Assembly: GCA_964554105.1 (NCBI GenBank) | Contig: CAZKNF010000011.1 | Span: 1 to 64,000 of the forward strand | Source: CAZKNF01 sp964554105 | Lineage (GTDB): Bacteria; Bacteroidota; Rhodothermia; Rhodothermales; VXPQ01 | Direction: 5' to 3' | Length of the DNA stretch: 64,000 bases | Shown: piece after piece, positions 29,322 through 38,822 of the stretch | Layout of the letters: each line of letters opens with the position of its first letter | Position numbering within the stretch: the stretch's first letter is position 1 | Notes under the pieces: generated by a model | Told to the model about the DNA's origin: nothing | Database searches by the model: none | What the model saw: only the letters and a program-made list of their open reading frames with translations | Translations under genes and position numbers: made by a program

Positions 29322-30092
29322 TTAGAGTCTGTCCAAAGTCATGCCGCCGTCGACCATCAGCACCTGGCCGGTAGAATACGGCATGTCGCCGCGGGCCAGC
29401 ATGGCGACGGCTCGGCCGACATCTTCCGGATCACCCCATCGTGCCTGCGGGATAAGCCCCTCGTCGATAAGGCGGTCATACTTCTCTTCGACGCCGCTGG
29501 TCATGTCGGTGCGGATGACCCCCGGCCGCACGTCGTAGACGCCGATTCCGAATTCGGCCAGCCGGACCGCCCAGAGCTTGCTTGCCATGGCGAGACCGGC
29601 CTTGGAGATGCAGTATTCCCCGCGGTTCGTCGATGCGACGGTCGCGGATATGGACGTCATGTTTACGATGGTCCCGGAGAAGGCGGGATCGGCCCGGTGC
29701 TGTTCGATCATCCACGGCGCAACCGCCTGTGTGAGGAAGTAGGGGCCGCGCAGATTGATGCCGAGGACGCGTTCGAAGCTCTCCTCCGTCGCGTCGAGAA
29801 TGTCGCGCCGCTCCTCCGGTGCGACGCCGGCGTTGTTGACGAGTACGTCGAGTCGATCGAAGTGCCGGCGCGTGCCGTCTACGAATGCCTGCCGCATCTC
29901 GGTATTGCTTACGTCGACGGGCATATACAGCACGTCGCTGCCGAGATCGCGAAGGATGTCCAGGTTCTCGCTGACGGCGGATTCGTCGCGCCGGCCGCAC
30001 ACGGCGAGGTCGTATCCTTCCTTCGCCAGACTCTCCGATACGCCCAGTCCGATGCCGGCGGCGCCTCCCGTTATCATCGCCACTTTTCTCAT
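29322..30092 (-). CDS. Short-chain dehydrogenase/reductase (FabG-like)
   Basis: A 256-residue SDR: NAD(P) motif T-G-G-A-A-G-I-G (8-15), N-N-A-G, catalytic Ser in M-T-S-I-S and Y-x-x-x-K in Y-C-I-S-K, and the C-terminal V-D-G-G. By context it probably oxidises or reduces a sugar or sugar acid in the locus (an L-rhamnose 1-dehydrogenase or a keto-sugar reductase are candidates), not a fatty-acyl intermediate. Its ATG overlaps the stop of the upstream Gfo/Idh/MocA gene by 4 bp, so the two are coupled. Confidence 0.88.
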   Translation of the reverse strand: MRKVAMITGGAAGIGLGVSESLAKEGYDLAVCGRRDESAVSENLDILRDLGSDVLYMPVDVSNTEMRQAFVDGTRRHFDRLDVLVNNAGVAPEERRDILDATEESFERVLGINLRGPYFLTQAVAPWMIEQHRADPAFSGTIVNMTSISATVASTNRGEYCISKAGLAMASKLWAVRLAEFGIGVYDVRPGVIRTDMTSGVEEKYDRLIDEGLIPQARWGDPEDVGRAVAMLARGDMPYSTGQVLMVDGGMTLDRL

Positions 30093-31264
30093 CCGACGAC
30101 CTCAGCGGTCTGAAGGTCTTTCACGTCCATCCACGTCCGTCTCCGCCACGACTCCAGTCCCAGCTCGGCGAGCTGCACGCCCTTGGCGCCTTCGAGCAGG
30201 TCGTACGGGAAGGGATCGTCCACGACCACGTACCGCAGAAACTTCTCCCACTGCACCTTGAATGCGTTTTCGTACGGTTGATGATCGGGGACACGCGTCC
30301 AGCCGCCGTAAAAGTCGATGGGCTGCGGGATGTCGGGATTCCACACAGGCTTCGGCGTGGCGCCGTAGGACTGCATCCGGCATTCGCGGAGGCCCGCCAC
30401 AGCGGACCCTTTGGTGCCGTCGACCTGAACCGTCAAGAGGTCGTCGCGGCGCACGCGGACGCACCACGACGAATTAAAGTGCGCGACGATGCCGTCTTCG
30501 AGTTCAAATGTGGCATAGGCGCTGTCGTCGGCCGTTGGCTCATACGGGCGGCCTTCCTCGTCCCAGCGCCGCTGTACGTGCGTCGCACCCAGGCAGGAAA
30601 CAGCGCGCACCTCGCCAAAGATGTTGTCGAGCACGTAGCGCCAGTGACAGAGCATATCGAGGATGATGCCGCCTCCGTCCTCCTTGCGATAGTTCCAGGA
30701 CGGACGCTGCGGCGCCACGACATCCCCCTCGAACACCCAGTAGCCGAACTCGCCGCGGACCGAGAGAATCTCTCCGAAGAAGCCGGTATCGCGGAGCATC
30801 TTGAGCTTCATGAATCCGGGAAGCCACAGCTTGTCCTGCACGACGCCGTGTTTGACGCCGTGTGACTCGGCCGCCTCGTACAGCTCGAGGGCGTCGTGCG
30901 AATTCAAAGCCGTCGGTTTTTCGCAGTAGACGTGCTTGCCGGCTTCGATGGCGCGCTTCACGCTCTCCACGCGCCGATCCGTCGTCTGCGCATCGAAGTA
31001 TATCTGATTGTGGGGATCGGCCACCGCGGCGTCGACGTCAGTCGTCCACTTTTCGACTCCTGCCCGCGCAGCCAGCTTCTCGAGTTTCGACGCGTTGCGC
31101 CCCACCAGGATCGGGTCGGGCATGATCGATTCGCCCTCACTGAGCTTCACACCGCCCTGCTCGATGATCGCAACGATCGACCGAAGGAGGTGCTGATTCG
31201 ACCCCATTCGGCCGGTGACGCCGTTCATGACGATGCCGACCTTATGTATTTTCCGTTCAGTCAT
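30089..31264 (-). CDS. Gfo/Idh/MocA-family sugar oxidoreductase
   Basis: A 391-residue NAD(P)-dependent oxidoreductase. The N-terminal Rossmann domain begins GIVMNGVTGRMGSNQ, an unusual variant of the G-x-G-x-x-G motif; the catalytic E-K-P is in Y-C-E-K-P-T-A, and a conserved His lies in D-M-L-C-H-W. The start at 31264 (MTERKIHK) overlaps the cupin stop by 8 bp; a more upstream ATG is possible. Such enzymes oxidise hydroxyls of sugars or their derivatives. It forms a tightly packed block with the cupin upstream and the SDR downstream. Confidence 0.88.
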   Translation of the reverse strand: MTERKIHKVGIVMNGVTGRMGSNQHLLRSIVAIIEQGGVKLSEGESIMPDPILVGRNASKLEKLAARAGVEKWTTDVDAAVADPHNQIYFDAQTTDRRVESVKRAIEAGKHVYCEKPTALNSHDALELYEAAESHGVKHGVVQDKLWLPGFMKLKMLRDTGFFGEILSVRGEFGYWVFEGDVVAPQRPSWNYRKEDGGGIILDMLCHWRYVLDNIFGEVRAVSCLGATHVQRRWDEEGRPYEPTADDSAYATFELEDGIVAHFNSSWCVRVRRDDLLTVQVDGTKGSAVAGLRECRMQSYGATPKPVWNPDIPQPIDFYGGWTRVPDHQPYENAFKVQWEKFLRYVVVDDPFPYDLLEGAKGVQLAELGLESWRRRTWMDVKDLQTAEVVG

Positions 31265-31727
31265 TGTGTGCGTCGAATTCACCGTCATGATTTCCCGTGT
31301 GCTGCGGCCAAGCGCCCTCGGGGAGCGCCGGTACGTCCGCACCCGCCTTCGGCAGCGTGTCTTCCAGTTCCTGGCGCCAGTGCGCTACGTCGCCGGCCGG
31401 ACCGTAACAGTAGATCATCACCAGCGGATCATCGCCGACGTTCGTGAGCTGATGAAACTCATTCGGTGGGATGAAGACCACCTGACCTCCGCGTACGATT
31501 TGCTTCTCCTCGCCCAGGCACATCTCGCCGCGACCTTCGAGGATGAAGTAGACTTCTTCCTGATCCTGCTTGTGCCACGGCACCTGGCCGCCCTTCGGCT
31601 TTAGCGTCACATATCCGAGGCTGAAATGATCGGCCTTGATCGCCGATGCTCCACCCACCAGGTTCTTCGTGATCCTTCCGGCCGGAAAGCTCCGGCCGTT
31701 GATCTGATTCAGATCGGCGATAATCAT
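31257..31727 (-). CDS. Cupin-domain protein
   Basis: A 156-residue single-domain cupin. The first metal motif is H-K-Q-D-Q-E-E-V-Y-F-I-L-E-G (about 52-65) and the second is P-P-N-E-F-H-Q-L-T-N (about 87-96), giving the usual His/Glu/His set. There is no signal peptide. In sugar operons such cupins often act as epimerases, isomerases or binding proteins for uronate or keto-sugar intermediates. Its specific role is not visible. It overlaps the following oxidoreductase gene by 8 bp. Confidence 0.85.
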   Translation of the reverse strand: MIIADLNQINGRSFPAGRITKNLVGGASAIKADHFSLGYVTLKPKGGQVPWHKQDQEEVYFILEGRGEMCLGEEKQIVRGGQVVFIPPNEFHQLTNVGDDPLVMIYCYGPAGDVAHWRQELEDTLPKAGADVPALPEGAWPQHTGNHDGEFDAHND

Positions 31728-31766
31728 GTGCGGTATGGGTTGCGTAGATGGATCGACATCATTGAA

Positions 31767-33173
31767 TTACGAGGCGACTGCTGAAGGTTCGGCGGGGTCA
31801 GCGATGGAGAAGAATGTAAGGTACGGCTCATTGCGGACGATGCGCTGCACGTAGAGGCCGGCCTCGCGCGCGTGATAATCTCCCCACATGGTCGACTCGC
31901 CGCATGCGACGCGGCGTCCCTCCGGAATGTGGTCCCATCGGTTCGGCCAGTGATAAACCGAGTGAAGGATCAGTCCCTGGTGATCGGCGTCGGTACTCAG
32001 ATAGGGCTCGCTCAGCAGGCTGTCCAGCGTCTTGAGTCCGGCCTGCTCGTAGCGATCAGCATCGCCGGTCTCGCTCTGGCGAAGAAAACGTCCGAGCCGC
32101 AGAAGGCCCTGCGCCGCGATCGCCGCCGCCGAGCTGTCGACGGGCTCATGGTCGTTAAACGGATCAGCGGGACGGTTCTGATAATCTCCAAGACGGTGCA
32201 GGTTCGGAGCGCCGGTGTCCCAGTACGGAATGCCGCAGGTAGGCGTCGATTCGATGTAGAAGTCAGCAGCGGCTCGCGCTGCTCGTTTCATCATCCCTTC
32301 GACCGCTTTCCTCCCCCCGTGCGCGGCCAACTCATCGTCCTGCAGTGTGGCCGTCCACTCCAGCAGCTCGGCAAATCCGCACAAAATCCAGGCGAGTCCG
32401 CGCGTCCACGTACTGAACGGCGAGTATCCCTGCTGGCTGTTCGGACATCGGTAGCGGCCGTCATTCAGATTGAAAATGCTCTCGTGCGCCACGCGGCCGC
32501 GGACATCGTAGCCGTCGCGGCCGTCGCCGTAGTAGACGTTGAAGCGCGCCGTCGTTTCGGCATGTTCGATCAAGCGGCCGAGCAATGAAATGCGAACGTC
32601 GTTCTCGTCGGAGAGGACGTGGCCGAGCTGGTGCGCCACGGCCAGCGCGCGCATGGATCGTATCGTATCGGCGAAGAGCGAGTGCGGACCGTTGAACGAG
32701 TACACGTACCCGCCATCGGGCAGATCCGTCCATCGCATCCCCTGCACGGCCCCCGAGCACTTCAACGCCATTTCGTAGAATCTGCGCTGCCATGGATCGT
32801 GCTCCAGCCGCCCTTCGCTCATCAGCCGAAGCAGACTTCCGTACGTGCTCACGTTATTGAAGCCGTGATCGTGCACGCCTTTGTGCGTGACGTGCGGAGC
32901 CATAAGGCCGACGGTTCGGCTGCGGCCGAGCTCCAGAAACTCCGCCTCCTCCGTGGCATCGAATTGGAGGATCGCTGATCCGAACTGGAAGCCCTGCGTC
33001 CATTCCGTCCACCCTCGCGTGGTGTATCGACCGCGGACCGTATACACCGGCGCTCCCCCGGACACGTCGTAATCCGCCTCGATAGCGCTAATCTTCGCCG
33101 CCGAGAGCTCCCACAGCCGATCGATCTTCGGCTGGAGGGACGCGGCAGTCAGCGTATGATTCAGGTCGATCAC
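31767..33173 (-). CDS. GH88/GH105-like unsaturated glucuronyl hydrolase
   Basis: A 468-residue (alpha/alpha)6-barrel enzyme of the GH88 type, which removes the 4,5-unsaturated uronic acid left at the non-reducing end by polysaccharide lyases. Catalytic Asp candidates are Asp102 in H-D-H-G-F and Asp169 in F-A-D-T-I-R. The segments STWTRGLAWILCG (about 254-266) and DSSAAAIAAQGLLRLGR (about 346-362) match the family. It has no signal peptide and a GTG start, so it acts in the cytoplasm on imported oligosaccharides. Its presence shows that the operon's substrate is a uronate-containing polysaccharide cleaved by a lyase. Confidence 0.88.
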   Translation of the reverse strand: MIDLNHTLTAASLQPKIDRLWELSAAKISAIEADYDVSGGAPVYTVRGRYTTRGWTEWTQGFQFGSAILQFDATEEAEFLELGRSRTVGLMAPHVTHKGVHDHGFNNVSTYGSLLRLMSEGRLEHDPWQRRFYEMALKCSGAVQGMRWTDLPDGGYVYSFNGPHSLFADTIRSMRALAVAHQLGHVLSDENDVRISLLGRLIEHAETTARFNVYYGDGRDGYDVRGRVAHESIFNLNDGRYRCPNSQQGYSPFSTWTRGLAWILCGFAELLEWTATLQDDELAAHGGRKAVEGMMKRAARAAADFYIESTPTCGIPYWDTGAPNLHRLGDYQNRPADPFNDHEPVDSSAAAIAAQGLLRLGRFLRQSETGDADRYEQAGLKTLDSLLSEPYLSTDADHQGLILHSVYHWPNRWDHIPEGRRVACGESTMWGDYHAREAGLYVQRIVRNEPYLTFFSIADPAEPSAVAS

Positions 33174-33238
33174 GGATGAGAACTATTTAATGGCGGCGCG
33201 GGCCGTTGGCGACAAGTGACATTGGACACGAATCACGA

Positions 33239-34057
33239 TCAGAAGAGGCGTGGAAAGCGCGTGCCTCTGAGCGGTTCGCCCTTCTTGCTGGTGATGGTAT
33301 GTGTGAACGGATTATCCATCTTCTCGTCGGCGGCGTAGGTGACGCCCTCCGGGATGAAGATGATCACCAGGGCCCGCCGCACCTGGTCTGTGGTGTTCGG
33401 ATTCGTAAAGTGAAAAGTCAGGCCGTGATGAAACGTACAGCTTCCCGCCTTGAGCTCGACCGGAACCGGATTCCACTGCTCCTGCTGTTCGTCCGTCAGG
33501 TGATCCCGCAGGCCGGGCCCGTCTCCTGAGAATTCGATCGGCGGAAATTCACCCCACTTATGCGAGCCGGGAATGAATTGCATGCATCCCCGCTCGACAG
33601 TTACGTCGTCGAGCGCCATCCAGCACGAAATCATCCCGGGCTCCTTCGAGGGCCAGTAGGGCTGATCCTGATGCCACGGCGACGCCGCACTGGGGCCGGG
33701 CTCCTTGATCAAGGCCTGGTCGTGGTACAGGTGAATCGTGGAGCTGCCGGTAAGCTGTCGGGCGATTCGCGCGACGCGGCCGCCGAAGACGTAGGCCTTC
33801 ACGGCCGGCGAGTTCTCCCAGAGATTGAGCATTTGCAGGATCCGCTCTCGTTTCTCCTGACTTGCGTTCGAATCATCCCCCGCGAGATCGCGCATGAGAC
33901 CCTTCCTTTCGGTGCGCAGCTCGTCCATCGCGTTCCTCAGCACGTTCACCTCTTCGTCGTTGAGCACGTCATCGAAACGCACGTATCCATTCTCGCGAAA
34001 GAAGGCGATCTGGTCATCGGAAACCGGATAGTCTGTTTTGAACAAATTGTCGTACAT
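33239..34057 (-). CDS. Phytanoyl-CoA dioxygenase (PhyH) family oxygenase, copy 1
   Basis: A 272-residue Fe(II)/2-oxoglutarate dioxygenase. The H-x-D motif is in S-P-W-H-Q-D-Q-P-Y-W, the distal His in F-H-H-G-L-T-F-H, and the Arg that binds 2-oxoglutarate in Q-V-R-R-A-L. It differs considerably from the second PhyH at 28534, so the two probably have different substrates rather than being a recent duplication. It lies between the toroid-protein gene (34104) and the GH88 gene in the operon. Confidence 0.88.
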   Translation of the reverse strand: MYDNLFKTDYPVSDDQIAFFRENGYVRFDDVLNDEEVNVLRNAMDELRTERKGLMRDLAGDDSNASQEKRERILQMLNLWENSPAVKAYVFGGRVARIARQLTGSSTIHLYHDQALIKEPGPSAASPWHQDQPYWPSKEPGMISCWMALDDVTVERGCMQFIPGSHKWGEFPPIEFSGDGPGLRDHLTDEQQEQWNPVPVELKAGSCTFHHGLTFHFTNPNTTDQVRRALVIIFIPEGVTYAADEKMDNPFTHTITSKKGEPLRGTRFPRLF

Positions 34058-34103
34058 GATTCAGCTTCGTTTATGGCAAATGGATAAGACCAACTCACAA
34101 CCC

Positions 34104-35984
34104 TCAATTCTCAACTCGATCCTCGACGCTGAGGCGTTCGAAATCCAACAGCCGCTGCCGGGGACCGTATCGGATCTCCAGACTTCTGCTGTCCTTCGAC
34201 GCCTTCAGAAAAGGGCCTTCGAAAAGCGGCCAGTTCTCGTAATCTACAGGCCGGCCGTCGACGGTGGGCACGTCCCCGTAGGCCGCGTGCAGCTCCGAGC
34301 CGTCGAGTGCGGTGAAGCGCACCTCCGGCGTCGGCGAAGTCGAAGTCTCGACGGGCAGCGCGTTGACGGCTGCCTTAAATGCCTCGAACGTCGGATAGGA
34401 AGACGACGGAGCAACCTGCACGATCGCGCCGTTTTTCAGATGGGGACTGTGCAGCCGCCGGTCTCCTGATTCCTCCTCTTGCCACTCGTGCGGCGCAAGA
34501 GGATAATACGCGATGTAGGCCTCTCCGCCGATCGCGAAAATCCATCCGCTTTCATCGTCATCCAGCTCACTAAGATCACGAGAGAAGAAGCCGCTGATGT
34601 GAGGGAAGCGGGTGTCCTCGGGGATGTCGTACAGCGCGACCACGACATCTTCGTGCTGAAAAACCTGTTCGTATGGAGATCCGCCGGTCCACTTCGTGGG
34701 CTCATCATACTCCCGCTTCGAGCGCACGATGAGTTCCGTGACCATCGGCCAGTGCTCGGCAAAGTACATCGTGCCTTCGAGGGGCGATGAATAGGGATGC
34801 AGCGTGAAGAGCGTATTGTGCACGTCGCGGGGATCGTCGACCGCCCAGGTGAGATCCCACGTCTGCTGCTGGATGGGCTGGAGCAGCCCTCCCTGACTCG
34901 ATCCGAGGACATATTCCGGCCGCATTTTCGTGTATTTGTAGACGGGCGCGTTTTTCACGGGGCTGTTGCGAATGCGATGCCGCGTGCGCTTCAATTCCCG
35001 ATGCACGTACGGCTCGGATCGATCGGTGGCGATGTGATATAGGATCTCGGGCGGCTCATAACCGCTGACGGCGAGGATGAAGGTCTCGCCGCTGGGACCG
35101 AACGGGACATTGCCCCATAGCAGCCAGGAGAAGCGGGTGGCTCCGGGGAGCCACGGCTCCACGACCTCTCGCTCGTACAGCCGGCTGTGCGCCCCCCCGT
35201 ACAGACCCTCCAGACTTTCCGCTGCGAAATCGGCGATCAGGTAATCCAGCATCATCTGAGCGCGCTGCTTCATCGCCGGGTCCTTTGCATGTGCGTAGAG
35301 AAGCGCCATCGGAGCGATGAAGACTGTAAGATAGTGCGGCGAATCGTATTCACCCTGCCCGATGGTGGTCGTCAGATCGATCCAGTGCTCGAGGAACGAA
35401 CGCGCCTCTTCAAGATTCTCCTCGGAGCTCTTCCCGGTGTACCAGCGCTCGCCGGATTCACCTGGATGCTCTTCGGACATCAAGTAAAGCGTGGCGTAGT
35501 AGAGCACCCAGTGGTTCTCCGTGTCTCCGCGATAGGGCATGTACGTCCGCCAGAGATCTCGCAGCGAGCGCCTGTACTCCACCGGCAGGTCGTCCTTGCC
35601 GGCGAAGTAGGCGGTCACGAAAGGAAACATCCAGAACATGTCGCCGCGCGGACTTTCGGCCAGAATGGAGTCGAGTCGCGCGAGAGCCCAGTCCCGATTG
35701 CGGTCCTGGTAGAGATTCGCGGCAATCTGGAAATAACCCCCGCGGCTGAAGTCGTCGGGCGGGACCTGGTCGGCGTAATAATTTATGACCGAGTCCCGCC
35801 GGGCGTGGTAGGCTTCGAGCAGTTCGGCCCTGCTGATGCGCTGCTCCCCGAGGTCCTGTGCTCGGACCGGGGTTGCGGAGCCGGCGATAAGAAATACGGC
35901 GCCGGCCGCAATCACGGCTGCGCACAATCCAAGGCCGGCTGGGAGGCCGACGGCCGACAGTATGCGAGGAAATAGGCTCATCAT
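34104..35984 (-). CDS. Secreted helical-toroid protein A, candidate polysaccharide lyase
   Basis: A 626-residue protein with a long N-terminal hydrophobic leader and a cleavage site near V-R-A-Q (about residue 42). The first half is helical with motifs PYRGDTENHWVLYYA (about 147-161) and IGQGEYDSPHY (about 207-217), which resemble the Asn/His/Tyr active-site segments of (alpha/alpha)-toroid lyases; the second half suggests beta strands. I do not recognise a named family. It is strongly similar throughout to the gene at 37020, which has no leader. Its ATG overlaps the stop of the Asp-box propeller gene upstream. Because the operon holds a GH88 enzyme but no identifiable lyase, this is the best candidate for the depolymerising lyase. 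That is inference. Confidence 0.72.
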   Translation of the reverse strand: MMSLFPRILSAVGLPAGLGLCAAVIAAGAVFLIAGSATPVRAQDLGEQRISRAELLEAYHARRDSVINYYADQVPPDDFSRGGYFQIAANLYQDRNRDWALARLDSILAESPRGDMFWMFPFVTAYFAGKDDLPVEYRRSLRDLWRTYMPYRGDTENHWVLYYATLYLMSEEHPGESGERWYTGKSSEENLEEARSFLEHWIDLTTTIGQGEYDSPHYLTVFIAPMALLYAHAKDPAMKQRAQMMLDYLIADFAAESLEGLYGGAHSRLYEREVVEPWLPGATRFSWLLWGNVPFGPSGETFILAVSGYEPPEILYHIATDRSEPYVHRELKRTRHRIRNSPVKNAPVYKYTKMRPEYVLGSSQGGLLQPIQQQTWDLTWAVDDPRDVHNTLFTLHPYSSPLEGTMYFAEHWPMVTELIVRSKREYDEPTKWTGGSPYEQVFQHEDVVVALYDIPEDTRFPHISGFFSRDLSELDDDESGWIFAIGGEAYIAYYPLAPHEWQEEESGDRRLHSPHLKNGAIVQVAPSSSYPTFEAFKAAVNALPVETSTSPTPEVRFTALDGSELHAAYGDVPTVDGRPVDYENWPLFEGPFLKASKDSRSLEIRYGPRQRLLDFERLSVEDRVEN

Positions 35985-36985
35985 TTCGGCTCCGAATCGA
36001 TGAAAATCATGTCGAAGACGAGCGCGCCGTCGAGCCCGGCATAGTGCCAGCTCGAGGCGGAATCATCAGAATAGAAAATGCCGTTCTCGACCGTAGCGGC
36101 CCAGAGGCGTCCGGATTCGACGGCGTCGAAGACGACTTCATAGGTTTCGGGTACCGGCAGTCCTTCCGTCCGCTTTTCCCAGTGCTCTCCGCCGTCGGCG
36201 CTAAGGAAGAGTCCGTCGAATCCCGCCGCGGCCATATTAGCGCGATCGAACGGATCGACGGCCACTCCGAGAAATGTGTGCCCATCCAGCGTCTCTGCCG
36301 CCGAACGCCACGTGCGGCCGCCATCTACAGAAATCAGCACACCGTGGTCCTGCGTGCCGGCGATCCACGTGTCGGGGTCGGAGCCGCTCTGTTGAAGATC
36401 GTGCACCGGAATTCCCTCTGCCGCAACGCGTTCCCACGACTCTCCGGCGTCTTCCGAAACGTAGAGCCCGCCCCAGGTGCCGATGAGCACGCGGCCGGCC
36501 TGCGTCCGATCGACGGCCACCACTTGCGTGTATTTCTCTGGGAGTGAGGCGGTGGCCTCGATCCAGTTAGCCCCCCTGTCGCGCGTTCGCCAGACGCCGT
36601 ACGCCGTGGCAACGTAGACGTGCTCGGGTTCGTTTGGATCGACGGCGATGTCCTGCGCTTCCGTCACCTCCCAGCCCGTCGTGATCCGCCACGATTGCCC
36701 TCCGTCCAGCGTGCGCAGCGCACCGTTTCCGGCGGCGAGAAACATGACCTCGGGATTCTCCGGGTCGAAGGAGAGGCCCGAAACGCGCGGAATATTCCAT
36801 CCGACGTGTGTCCACGTGGTGTCGCCATCGAATCGATGCAGCCCGCTCGAGGCCAGCGGCGATCCGACGACATACCCCTGCGTCTTGACGAGCCCTGCCC
36901 AAAGCTCCGTCTGGGCGTGCGCCGGCGAGGACACGGAAAAACATCCCATCACAATCAGGGAGAGTATGATTCGAGTCAGATTCAT
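35981..36985 (-). CDS. Secreted Asp-box beta-propeller protein A
   Basis: A 334-residue protein with a signal peptide (cleavage near A-H-A-Q, about residue 25) and repeated Asp-box turns S-x-D-x-G-x-T/S-W (for example TLDGGQSW, SEDAGESW, SVDGGRTW, SADGGEHW), giving a BNR/sortilin-like propeller of about six blades. Such propellers bind glycans or proteins; sialidase catalytic residues are not apparent. Its stop codon overlaps the start of toroid protein A, so the two are co-translated and probably partners. A paralogue at 38822 lacks the signal peptide. Confidence 0.82.
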   Translation of the reverse strand: MNLTRIILSLIVMGCFSVSSPAHAQTELWAGLVKTQGYVVGSPLASSGLHRFDGDTTWTHVGWNIPRVSGLSFDPENPEVMFLAAGNGALRTLDGGQSWRITTGWEVTEAQDIAVDPNEPEHVYVATAYGVWRTRDRGANWIEATASLPEKYTQVVAVDRTQAGRVLIGTWGGLYVSEDAGESWERVAAEGIPVHDLQQSGSDPDTWIAGTQDHGVLISVDGGRTWRSAAETLDGHTFLGVAVDPFDRANMAAAGFDGLFLSADGGEHWEKRTEGLPVPETYEVVFDAVESGRLWAATVENGIFYSDDSASSWHYAGLDGALVFDMIFIDSEPK

Positions 36986-37019
36986 GCAGCGGATGCTCGG
37001 TGTTTCAGATCTAATGGGT

Positions 37020-38822
37020 TCAAACCGAATCCTCGATAATCAGATTCTCGAAATCTAGAACGCGGCGTATCGATCTCGCGCGCAGCTCGAGTAATTTGCT
37101 TCCCCTGTCCTGCCGCATGAACGGGTTGCCGAACAGCGGCCATGCGTCGTAATCCGCGGGTTGCCCATCCACCCGAGGAATGTCCCCGTAGGTCACGTCG
37201 AGGTCGGCACCCCGCAGCGTCTGGAAGCGGACCCGCGGCACCGGCTCGGCCGCGGCTTCCAGCGGCTGCGCCTTCACGGCGGCTCGAAACGCATCGAAAG
37301 AGTATGACGATGCGGATGCAGCCTGAACTACCGCTCCGTTCTTGAGATTTGGGCTGTGTAGGCGTCGGTCGCCGCCCGGCTCGTCTCTCCATTCGTAGGG
37401 AGCCAGCGGAAAATACGCGATCAGCGCTTTACCGCCCTTCGCGAAAATCCATCCACTCTCATCCTCTTGCCGCTCTGAAAGGTGACGTGAGAAGAATCCG
37501 CTGATGTGGGGGAAGCGGGTGCCTTCCGGGATGTCGTACAGCGCGACGACCGCGTCCTCGTGCTGAAATACCTGTTCGAACGGCGACGCGCCTGTCCATT
37601 TATCCGGAGAATCATACGTTTCCTTTTTCTCCTCCAGCACCGACCGCGTGAGAAGCTTCGGCTCCTCGGGGAAGTACATCCCCAGCTCGCGGCCGGAGGA
37701 GTACGGGTGCAGGGTGAAGAGCATGTTGTAGCCTTCGTACGGATCGCGGGCAGACCAGAACAACTCCCACGTGTGCTGCTGGATGGGCTGCAGCAGCCCG
37801 CCCTGCGTGGAGCCGATCACGTAATCGCCCGAAACGTACGCGTACTTGTACACCGGCTCCGTACGGTCGTCGCTGTATCGAATCCGGTAGCGGGTGCGCT
37901 TCAGCTCGCGGTGCACGAAGGGCTCGGAACGATCCGTCGCGATGTGATGGATGACTTCCGGCGGACGGTACCCGCTCATCGCGAGGATGACCGCGATAGC
38001 GTGCGGGCGATAGCCGATTGCCGGCAGGATGACGTTCACGCCGTCCGGCCGGAACGGTATATTGCCGAAAAGCAGCCAGGCAAAGCTTGTGCTGCCGTTC
38101 TTCCACCGTTCCAGCAGCGGCTGCGGATAGATCCGGCTGAATGCGCCGGCGTACTGCCCGTTCAGCGTGTCGACGGCGAAGTCGGCGATCAGGTAATCGA
38201 GCATCATGTGGGCGCGGCGCCGCATGTCTTCATCGGCGGCGAAGGCATAGAGCAGCGCCATCGGCGTGATGAAGAAGCCCATGTAGTGCGGCGAATCGTA
38301 CTCTCCCTGGCCGATCGTGACCGTCGTCTCCACCCAGTGCTCCAGATAGTCTCGCGCCTCCTCGAGGTTCTCGACAGAGCTCCGACCGTTGTACCACGCC
38401 GTTCCCGGCTGATTCGGGTAGAGCTGCGCCATGAGATAGAGCGAGGCGTAGTACATTACCCAGTGATTTTCGGTGTCGCCGCGATACGGCGTGAACGTGC
38501 GCCAGAGGTCGCGCAGACGGCGGAGATAATCTTCCGGAAGGACGTCACGTCCGAGATAGTTCACGAGCACGTTCGGGTACATCCAGAACATGTCGCCGTT
38601 GGGTCGCGGAATGATTTCGTCCAGAAGGGCGATCGCTCCGGATAGATCGCGGCGCAGATACAGCTTCGCGGCGACCTCGATCAAATCGACCCGGCTGAGA
38701 TATCCGCCCGGTTCGCGATCCGCATAGAAGTTGATCAAGGTCTCGCAGCGCTCCCGGTACGCGGCATCCAGGTCGGAGGCGTCGCGGGTGTGCACCGATT
38801 CGTATGTGGGGCTCGTCGTCAT
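37020..38822 (-). CDS. Helical-toroid protein B without signal peptide
   Basis: A 600-residue paralogue of the protein encoded at 34104, starting MTTSPTYES with no leader. The same blocks are kept: LRDLWRT, PYRGDTENHWV, TIGQGEYDSPHY, MMLDYLIADFA, THPYSS-like and KGGKALIAYFPLAPYEW. A short segment around GYRPHAIAVILAMSGYRPPE contains a near-duplicated GYRP motif absent from copy A. The ATG at 38822 shares one base with the propeller stop codon (TGATG), as in copy A. Without a leader it should be cytosolic, working on imported fragments. No family is recognised; a lyase or hydrolase role is inferred from context. Confidence 0.7.
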   Translation of the reverse strand: MTTSPTYESVHTRDASDLDAAYRERCETLINFYADREPGGYLSRVDLIEVAAKLYLRRDLSGAIALLDEIIPRPNGDMFWMYPNVLVNYLGRDVLPEDYLRRLRDLWRTFTPYRGDTENHWVMYYASLYLMAQLYPNQPGTAWYNGRSSVENLEEARDYLEHWVETTVTIGQGEYDSPHYMGFFITPMALLYAFAADEDMRRRAHMMLDYLIADFAVDTLNGQYAGAFSRIYPQPLLERWKNGSTSFAWLLFGNIPFRPDGVNVILPAIGYRPHAIAVILAMSGYRPPEVIHHIATDRSEPFVHRELKRTRYRIRYSDDRTEPVYKYAYVSGDYVIGSTQGGLLQPIQQHTWELFWSARDPYEGYNMLFTLHPYSSGRELGMYFPEEPKLLTRSVLEEKKETYDSPDKWTGASPFEQVFQHEDAVVALYDIPEGTRFPHISGFFSRHLSERQEDESGWIFAKGGKALIAYFPLAPYEWRDEPGGDRRLHSPNLKNGAVVQAASASSYSFDAFRAAVKAQPLEAAAEPVPRVRFQTLRGADLDVTYGDIPRVDGQPADYDAWPLFGNPFMRQDRGSKLLELRARSIRRVLDFENLIIEDSV

